Origin: UMGS1601 sp900553335
Lineage (GTDB): Bacteria; Bacillota; Clostridia; Oscillospirales; Ruminococcaceae
Length of the DNA: 64,000 bases
NCBI GenBank assembly: GCA_937920725.1
Contig: CALEUW010000011.1
Location: 1 to 64,000 of the forward strand
Direction: 5' to 3'
The position numbers and the translations under genes were made by a program. Below the pieces are notes generated by a model. That model was not told where the DNA came from. It ran no database searches and worked only from the letters and a program-made list of their open reading frames with translations. Positions 58,561-64,000 of this stretch are shown in pieces. Position 1 is the stretch's first letter. Each line of letters begins with the position of its first letter.

Positions 58561-58900
58561 CGTTTACATACAGCAGGATATCTACAGTACCCAGCTTTTC
58601 TCCCGATTTAAGATCAATTTCAAAGTCATATATTTGTGCATTTGAATACACTTTCTGATTTATGTGAACTGTTTTTTCTGCCGACAAACCTGATTCCAGC
58701 AAGTCAGACAAATACTCATAATCCTCACTTAATATTTTTCCGCTAAGAGTAATAAATTTTCGTTTAACTCCCATGTTTCTTGTAATAATGCCGTTTGAAG
58801 CGGTGGTTATAAAAGAAACATCAGAACTTCTTTTGATAACTGCTTTGTCACAAAAGATTTTAACATCATTTATCGAAACTGAAATTTCGTATTTTTCCAC
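58553..58900 (-). CDS. Phage tail-associated protein, unknown
   Basis: 115 residues, mostly predicted beta strands: YEISVSINDVKIFCDKAVIK, RKFITLSGKILSEDYEYLSD and KLGTVDILLYVNDE. Tail-tube-like or tail-chaperone proteins can look like this, but no family is certain. It overlaps the genes on both sides by a few bases or abuts them, so it is translated as part of the phage operon. Confidence 0.6.
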   Translation of the reverse strand: MEKYEISVSINDVKIFCDKAVIKRSSDVSFITTASNGIITRNMGVKRKFITLSGKILSEDYEYLSDLLESGLSAEKTVHINQKVYSNAQIYDFEIDLKSGEKLGTVDILLYVNDE

Positions 58901-59301
58901 TAAGAAACTCCTTTCAAAAGATAAGATAATTTAAAAATCATTTCGCTTTTCAGGCATTTATATACGCTTGAATAGCGTACAGAATTTGTAAAGATGCTGG
59001 TAATATTGAGATTCTTGCTTTGATAAAAGCTCTGTAACAAGGTATCAGAGCATTCTTCAACAGCATTAATTGTTTCGGACGGTTTAAAATACATAGAGAT
59101 TTTTACTTCAAGCTCATATTCCTCAAAAACATTGCCATCGTTTGATATTGCTTTGCCGACAGACCTATCGGATAAAACATCAATAGTTGCAAATCTTGCA
59201 TCTAAGCGATTTTCGTAATTGTTGTTTTCATAAACATACGATGATCTGAAGCCTTTGTCTGTAAGTATTTTTGATATTTGATTGTATATGCTTGCTAACA
59301 A
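58900..59301 (-). CDS. Phage tail terminator/completion-like protein
   Basis: 133 residues. LASIYNQISKILTDKGFRSS, then FEEYELEVKISMYFKPSETI and a C-terminal amphipathic part. The size, position (after the connector) and helix-strand pattern match tail-terminator or tail-completion proteins. Assignment is from order more than sequence. Confidence 0.5.
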   Translation of the reverse strand: MLASIYNQISKILTDKGFRSSYVYENNNYENRLDARFATIDVLSDRSVGKAISNDGNVFEEYELEVKISMYFKPSETINAVEECSDTLLQSFYQSKNLNITSIFTNSVRYSSVYKCLKSEMIFKLSYLLKGVS

Positions 59302-59322
59302 AAAACTCCTCCCTTCAAAAGC

Positions 59323-59691
59323 TTAAATCTTAGAAAATATAAAGTCATCGTCATCAATGAGATGTCTTACGGATTTTACCGCCATATTCATCATAAGCGC
59401 CGACGATTTTAGTCTTAGTGAGTTTTCGCTTTCGGACACAAACGCTCCGCTTTCGGACAAAAACCGGTTTTCTCTTGAATATATAACGGTATTGTAATTA
59501 TAAAAAGCAATACACGCTGCCGCATATGCAAGCTCTTCAAGTTCTTCATCGGTATATGCGTCCGCCGGTTTGAGCAAGCGGTTTGAAAGATAGTAATATG
59601 CGGATTTTATGATATCAATATAATCTGATTGATATATTGGTGATATGCCTGAGAGCTTACAAAAAATCGTAATTACGGTATTCAGATTCAT
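59323..59691 (-). CDS. Phage head-tail connector-like protein
   Basis: 122 residues, mainly helical (DYIDIIKSAYYYLSNRLLKP, EELEELAYAAACIAFYNYNT). Head-tail adaptors of the gp6/gp15 type are short helical proteins placed directly after the capsid gene, as here. The exact family is not fixed. Confidence 0.55.
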   Translation of the reverse strand: MNLNTVITIFCKLSGISPIYQSDYIDIIKSAYYYLSNRLLKPADAYTDEELEELAYAAACIAFYNYNTVIYSRENRFLSESGAFVSESENSLRLKSSALMMNMAVKSVRHLIDDDDFIFSKI

Positions 59692-59703
59692 TTCAGCTCT
59701 CCG

Positions 59704-60681
59704 TTACGCTGAAATCTCTAGCTTTAGCATAGCTAATGAGTTAATTTTGCTGATTCCCATCATTACAGATGCTGCGATTTCATCAAATTGTAAAGTTATA
59801 AGCTTTCCGGTTTCAACAATCATGTCGCTGCTCTGTACAAGCTCATAGCAGTATTTGCTGGAAAAACCGTAATAGCAGCTGGTTTCAAGACCGGAAACAG
59901 GAATAATTGTAACTCCGAAAGGTGTCTTGATACATGAATTATCTGTATCTATCCCGGTAGAAATCTGATTTTTGATTTCGCTGAATCCAAGTATCTTTGC
60001 ATACATCTGCTTTGAACAGAAAATAGTGTCCATATCAAAGTCACTCATTGTCTTCCAGAAATCAATAAGTGAATTATATGAAAATGCGGCTTCTTTAACG
60101 CTGACAGTGTCAGTGAACATTTCACCTATGGTTGGAACGAGATTTGCGTTTGCGCTTTTAGCGATTGACATACCAAGCTGTCTTAGTAAAACGGCAAATG
60201 TATCAATTCTCTTCTGTCTGATAGACTCATAAGAGATTTTGAGAGCCTTGGCATATTTGTTTGCTGACGAGCTGGTTGTAGTAACCGTTATGAGGCCCAT
60301 TTCTTTACCCTCTGAAACATAGTCGTTCTTATCGTCGTCATCAACGGACAACACACTGTAAATGTTGTCGTCTACGTTAATAATAGAAGCAGCAGATCGG
60401 CTTACTATAAATTCGTCATCAAAGCCCTGTTTAATCTGTCTGCGAATAAATTCAGGAAACAGTACAGCTGACTCTGAAGTTGTGAAAAACTTAGCGACTG
60501 TGTCGCAGTCGTTACCGCTTATCTTAATATCGAATCTCTTGAGCTGCCTTTCAAAAGCGTCTAATCCTTTAAGGGGAGTATCTGTGTAGTTTTCATCCGG
60601 ATCAAGATTTGAAAGAACTGCTGAAAAGCTTTTTCCTGAAATGTTATACATTGTCTTATCTAGTTTAATATCGTTGTACAT
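59704..60681 (-). CDS. Major capsid protein (HK97-like fold likely)
   Basis: 325 residues. The segment SAVLFPEFIRRQIKQGFDDE is a phrase seen in major capsid proteins of Clostridia phages. The C-terminal half FGVTIIPVSGLETSCYYGFS suits the A-domain, and VETGKLITLQFDEIAASVMM the peripheral strand. AAGGAG precedes ATG 60681. It follows the putative maturation protease by 11 bases, the usual order of HK97-type modules. A separate scaffold gene is not seen. Confidence 0.75.
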   Translation of the reverse strand: MYNDIKLDKTMYNISGKSFSAVLSNLDPDENYTDTPLKGLDAFERQLKRFDIKISGNDCDTVAKFFTTSESAVLFPEFIRRQIKQGFDDEFIVSRSAASIINVDDNIYSVLSVDDDDKNDYVSEGKEMGLITVTTTSSSANKYAKALKISYESIRQKRIDTFAVLLRQLGMSIAKSANANLVPTIGEMFTDTVSVKEAAFSYNSLIDFWKTMSDFDMDTIFCSKQMYAKILGFSEIKNQISTGIDTDNSCIKTPFGVTIIPVSGLETSCYYGFSSKYCYELVQSSDMIVETGKLITLQFDEIAASVMMGISKINSLAMLKLEISA

Positions 60682-60692
60682 AAAAATCTCCT

Positions 60693-61547
60693 TTACATTT
60701 TAAAATTAAATATAGTTTTGTCTGAAATCTTATTTTCTGACAAAATCTCATCAAAGAATTTTGTCTTTCCGTGTTTTTTATGAAGTGTTTTTAATACCTC
60801 GCTTAGCTCGTCATTTGATAGCCTATCGCAAAGTTTTTCTATTATTTCTTTAGAAACATCGGGCATCTCCATAAAAAGCGCACTAAGCGTATGAGTTTTG
60901 AGCTTTTGTTCAAGCTCATTTAATCTTTCGGTGCTGTTATCACAGATGCCTTCTCTTGACACATTGGAATACTTCTTTGTAACTCCCGCCTTTGGCTGTG
61001 CCGGAACTGCAACAAAAGAAAATTCATAAGCGTCATAAGCATCGTTTAAAATGTGACAGCAAAGCTTTCCGCTATAGCTCTTTCCGTTAATATGCGAGCA
61101 GACCTTGACGTTTTGATTTTTCCCACAGATGCTGCAAACTCTTTCTTTTACAGCACAGCTTACCGAAACCTCTTTTTTAATACCACCGTCGATCTCTTTG
61201 ATAAGATCGCTGTTTTTCTCAGTTCTTATCATATAAGCGTAGCCTAAAAGATAAGTATAGTTTTCTCCTGACTGCGTCTTTTTTGTGTTGTCGGCAACAA
61301 CGCATGTTGAGTATATTCTTGCTGTCTGATTTTCACCCTTAGGATTGTGGTCAAAAATTCCCGTTTTGCCTACAAAAAGCTTTGACAGCTGGTTTAAAGC
61401 TTTTATTGAAAACCGTTCGCCATCTCTGTCGATTTCGTTGTCGCAAAGAACTATAGGAAAAGCGTAAAGTTCGTCCTTTGAAAATTCTCGTCTTGTAAGT
61501 TCGTTGATCTTTTGAATTTGTGCATCGTCAAGTGTGAAGTTATCCAT
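60693..61547 (-). CDS. Prohead protease-like protein with zinc-finger insert
   Basis: About 284 residues from ATG 61547, which has GGGAGGAATC ahead; the longer frame overlaps the portal gene. The order of a putative catalytic triad fits capsid-maturation proteases: His in GIFDHNPKGENQTA, Ser in KEVSVSCAV, and Glu in YEFSFVAVPAQPKAG. An insert CSICGKNQNVKVCSH carries CxxC-x8-C-x-H, possibly zinc-binding. The C-terminal helical tail could act as scaffold. Function inferred from motif order and position between portal and capsid. Confidence 0.65.
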   Translation of the reverse strand: MDNFTLDDAQIQKINELTRREFSKDELYAFPIVLCDNEIDRDGERFSIKALNQLSKLFVGKTGIFDHNPKGENQTARIYSTCVVADNTKKTQSGENYTYLLGYAYMIRTEKNSDLIKEIDGGIKKEVSVSCAVKERVCSICGKNQNVKVCSHINGKSYSGKLCCHILNDAYDAYEFSFVAVPAQPKAGVTKKYSNVSREGICDNSTERLNELEQKLKTHTLSALFMEMPDVSKEIIEKLCDRLSNDELSEVLKTLHKKHGKTKFFDEILSENKISDKTIFNFKM

Positions 61548-62691
61548 TTGATTCCTCCCTTTCGTTTTGAATTTCAAGCTGCCTTGCCTGTGCGTTATAA
61601 AGTCTTGCCGTAGCAAGCTCTGTTTCGTCTAGGAGGTTTATCGTGTCCCACTCGACATCTGCTTCACAGCAAGCGCCTATTGAGCGTAAAAATGTGTTTG
61701 CGATTTGAGTTATAACAGGAGTGAGAAGCCGTCTGTAATATTCAAGCTCGCTTGTCAAAATATCGCATTGCTGAGTGCTCATTCGTTCAGTTGAGCTCCA
61801 GTTAAGACCAAGAAGAAACGGCGGAATAGAAAGCTTTGAAATCATCTGCTCAAGAAGCTGTCTTACAGGTATCTCGCTGTCGATGATTTGATTGTCTGCA
61901 CCTATTACCTTTATATCAACATCTCCGACGGCAATGAAGTCTTTTACATTGCCGTTTCTGGTCATCATCATTCCGTCTGACCATTCTTTTGCTATTTGAA
62001 TTGCCCTGTCTTTAGCGTATGTCATATCGGAATCGCTTTTAGGCTTATATGTAACAGCGTAGCGAACATTTCCCGCTCTTTCAAAGTTCTGACCAATCGA
62101 GGAATAAATTTTCATAAGAATTCCGGATAAATAGGGAAGACCTCTGAATATTGAAACACCGAATGGATTTTTCGGATTTGGGTTTAAGCAAGCAAACAGT
62201 ATCCTGTTTGGGTTTTCAATTAAAACATCCTTGTCGCTGCCGATTGCCCAAAATTTTCTGTCACACGGGTTTTTTCCTCGAGTCACTTTAAAAAGAGTAG
62301 GATCGCCGTTATAAAGACCGATAACTTGATTGTCCTTAATGAGTATTTCACCTATTCCTTTTCCGTATGTGATCATCGAATCGAGAAAAATATCCACAAA
62401 CTCATTAATAGAAACTCCGCTAAGACCGACAGGTACATTTTTCTGAAAGTTATCAAGCTCTTCCTGGTATTTTTCATCTCGAGCCAAAATCTTAAATCCG
62501 CCGGCAAGCCGCACAATTTTCAAAACACAGGCGTCAATTATCGGAATGTTTGCCCTTAAAGCCTCATAAAGCTCATATTCAAAAGTGTTTACTGAGCTTA
62601 TTTTGCTGTTTTCCTGCAATGCGTGTCTTTCCGAGAAAGCTGTACCTGCCAAACAGTCGGAGGATTTTTTTTGAACTTTTTTAAGTCTGAT
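61540..62691 (-). CDS. Phage portal protein
   Basis: About 384 residues. Portal hallmarks include YEALRANIPIIDACVLKIVR, ITYGKGIGEILIKDNQVIGL, NPFGVSIFRGLPYLSGILMK and the C-terminal PPFLLGLNWSSTERMSTQQC. The portal ring is the DNA channel of the capsid. Start is odd: AAAGGAG at 62707-62701 is followed eight bases on by ATC (62691), in frame, and no ATG/GTG/TTG at normal distance; TTG 62652 lacks a ribosome site. It overlaps the next gene by eight bases. Confidence 0.82.
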   Translation of the reverse strand: MRLKKVQKKSSDCLAGTAFSERHALQENSKISSVNTFEYELYEALRANIPIIDACVLKIVRLAGGFKILARDEKYQEELDNFQKNVPVGLSGVSINEFVDIFLDSMITYGKGIGEILIKDNQVIGLYNGDPTLFKVTRGKNPCDRKFWAIGSDKDVLIENPNRILFACLNPNPKNPFGVSIFRGLPYLSGILMKIYSSIGQNFERAGNVRYAVTYKPKSDSDMTYAKDRAIQIAKEWSDGMMMTRNGNVKDFIAVGDVDIKVIGADNQIIDSEIPVRQLLEQMISKLSIPPFLLGLNWSSTERMSTQQCDILTSELEYYRRLLTPVITQIANTFLRSIGACCEADVEWDTINLLDETELATARLYNAQARQLEIQNEREESNG

Positions 62692-62709
62692 TTTAAAACG
62701 CTCCTTTCG

Positions 62710-63954
62710 TTAATATTTTCTGTCAAGTGAGAGGCAGAAAAAATCTTCTCTCGCTTCTGACAGATGCGTAGAAACAAAATATCTGATATCATCCATTGCG
62801 TGATCGTTTTCTTTAAGCGGTGCATCCTTTCCGCTTTTCTCGTCCCATCTGTAAAGCTCGGATTCTCTTATTGAATCAAGACATTGCTCGCAGATTTTGA
62901 TTTTACCTTGCTTTAATGCGTCGCTTACTTGCCTTATGCCTGAAACCACATCGTTTTTTGCCCTTGCTGTTTTATATTTGCCGTGTCGGTTTATACATTC
63001 GATAAATGATGCGGCAGACGGGTCCACAATAACGCATTTTGGCGTAATATTTCCTAAAAGCTTACAAAGCGATGCGTAATGCTCTTCATCGGTTTTTTGA
63101 AATCCCTCTTTTTTTGAGTCAAAATAGTATTCTTTTACTCTTATCCATTCTCCTGTTTCGCTATTGCCCCAAAGTCCGAAGGAGCTTGGATTTACAGTCC
63201 CGTAGTCGCATGAAACAACATACTCCGAGAATTTAGAATCAGTATTTCGGATAATGGATTTTTCAAAGTCGGGATAAACAAGTCCGTAAGTACTTGACCA
63301 TTTACCTAGAACAAATCGGTCGTAAAACGCTCCGCTGAAAAGAGTTTTGTATCTCTTTTTTATCGAAGGGGAGAGGCTTGGATTATCGTCAAGTGTAAAT
63401 CTTACATACAAAAGATTTTTCTCTTGAGATTTGTCTATCCATTCTTTTTTAAACCAGTGATATGGATTGTCTGGATTACAGTTAAACCAAAGCTTAGAGC
63501 CTTCTTTTGAGCATCTTGCAACAGCTTGTTCTACGAAGCTTCTCGGCATAAGCACTGCCTCGTCAAGCAGAATGCCCGAAAGAGTCATACCCTGAATTAA
63601 AGATGCCGAGCCTTCGTCCTTTCCTCCGAAAAGATAGTATCGGTTGTGGTACTTTCCCTTTGAGATGTCAATCATGTTTTTTGATTTCAGTTCATTGACG
63701 CAAAATCCGCTTTTTAAAAGGCTTTCGATAAGCGGTTCGATTAAATTTCTCTTTAGAGAGGTTATCGTTTTTCCGCAAAAAGCAAAACTTGCATTTTGGA
63801 AATTACTCATAGACCATAATATAAAGGACAGTGACATCGAAAAGGTTTTACCTGACCTAACTGCTCCGTCACAGATTATTCCGTCATAGTCTTGATATTT
63901 TTTGCTGTTGTACCATCCAAGCACAAGGAGTTGTTTTTTAGAAAACTCATTCAT
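62710..63954 (-). CDS. Phage terminase large subunit
   Basis: ATPase-nuclease motor that packages DNA. About 414 residues. Walker A IICDGAVRSGKTFSMSLSFI; Walker B region LSGILLDEAVLMPRSF with the catalytic Glu; motif III SKLWFNCNPDNPYHWFK; nuclease Asp residues in VVSCDYGTVNPSSFGLWG and KCVIVDPSAASFI, and ENDHAMDDIRYF at the end. ATG 63954 overlaps the end of the small subunit gene. Confidence 0.9.
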   Translation of the reverse strand: MNEFSKKQLLVLGWYNSKKYQDYDGIICDGAVRSGKTFSMSLSFILWSMSNFQNASFAFCGKTITSLKRNLIEPLIESLLKSGFCVNELKSKNMIDISKGKYHNRYYLFGGKDEGSASLIQGMTLSGILLDEAVLMPRSFVEQAVARCSKEGSKLWFNCNPDNPYHWFKKEWIDKSQEKNLLYVRFTLDDNPSLSPSIKKRYKTLFSGAFYDRFVLGKWSSTYGLVYPDFEKSIIRNTDSKFSEYVVSCDYGTVNPSSFGLWGNSETGEWIRVKEYYFDSKKEGFQKTDEEHYASLCKLLGNITPKCVIVDPSAASFIECINRHGKYKTARAKNDVVSGIRQVSDALKQGKIKICEQCLDSIRESELYRWDEKSGKDAPLKENDHAMDDIRYFVSTHLSEAREDFFCLSLDRKY

Positions 63955-64000
63955 TTTCATCAGCTTCTTTTGACTGGTGACTTAAATTTAATTTTTCACA
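63947..64000 (-). CDS. Terminase small subunit, C-terminal fragment
   Basis: Seventeen codons (ending LSHQSKEADENE, stop TGA 63949-63947) are visible at the right edge; the rest lies outside. The stop overlaps the terL start, the usual order of phage packaging genes. Identity is inferred from position. Confidence 0.45.
   Translation of the reverse strand, partial: CEKLNLSHQSKEADENE

Overview
The window looks like a chromosomal segment of a Gram-positive anaerobe of the Ruminococcus/Oscillospiraceae type. From about position 1,330 onward it is AT-rich, with Shine-Dalgarno-led genes, many TTGACA/TATAAT-type promoters and frequent hairpin-plus-T terminators. A secreted GH5 cellulase with a C-terminal type I dockerin points to a fibre-degrading, cellulosome-related lifestyle. 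The first ~1.3 kb is sharply different (very GC-rich: a signal-peptide protein fragment, a GH25 lysozyme lipoprotein and a small coiled-coil protein). It joins the rest at a tRNA-Thr gene whose two halves do not match each other, so this end is either an integration junction or an assembly chimera.

Layout. 1-1.3 kb: GC-rich block. 1.3-2.8 kb: tRNA-Thr, tRNA-Tyr and tRNA-Ser genes, a tRNA-arm-like relic and a frameshifted gene. 3.0-5.9 kb: trkA-trkH potassium uptake. 5.9-10.2 kb: an XRE regulator divergent from four genes (three zinc-ribbon membrane proteins and a secreted C39-like protein), with three TAGTCA/TGACTA-type palindromes between them. 10.4-13.5 kb: NlpC/P60 hydrolase, trmB and small membrane proteins. 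13.5-27.7 kb: the arginine pathway (argG, argH, argC, argJ, argB, argD, argF) preceded by an ARG-box-like site and interspersed with two acetyltransferases, a PfkB kinase, a hydrolase, a phosphatase, a methyltransferase and a VOC protein. 27.7-33.8 kb: flavin/rubredoxin protein, a candidate minus-strand structured RNA, queH, and a MarR regulator with a heterodimeric ABC exporter. 33.9-45.8 kb: ferredoxin, leuC-leuD-leuB, a ROK sugar kinase, dCMP deaminase, aroE-aroK, ilvD, pyrC and pyrF. 45.8-51.2 kb: trmL, degV, then pgk, tpiA and gpmI. 51.5-56.6 kb: a lipoprotein, glycogen phosphorylase and the dockerin cellulase. 56.7-64 kb: ispD, then a compact minus-strand phage head/packaging module that runs off the right edge.

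The genes therefore cover arginine, leucine, branched-chain, shikimate and pyrimidine biosynthesis, the middle of glycolysis, and glycogen and cellulose breakdown. Most intergenic gaps over 300 bases hold short dispersed repeats. One family (AATTCGTAATT/TAATGCG) sits on gene 3' ends and sometimes supplies the stop codon. A 109-bp GC-richer repeat occurs twice, once nested inside another repeat. A 247-bp multi-hairpin element lies ahead of argF.

The items most worth checking are the chimeric tRNA-Thr junction, the operator-controlled zinc-ribbon/C39 operon, the structured intergenic elements at 26.5 and 28.4-28.6 kb, and the short phage head cluster that ends in its own terminator without a tape-measure or lysis gene.
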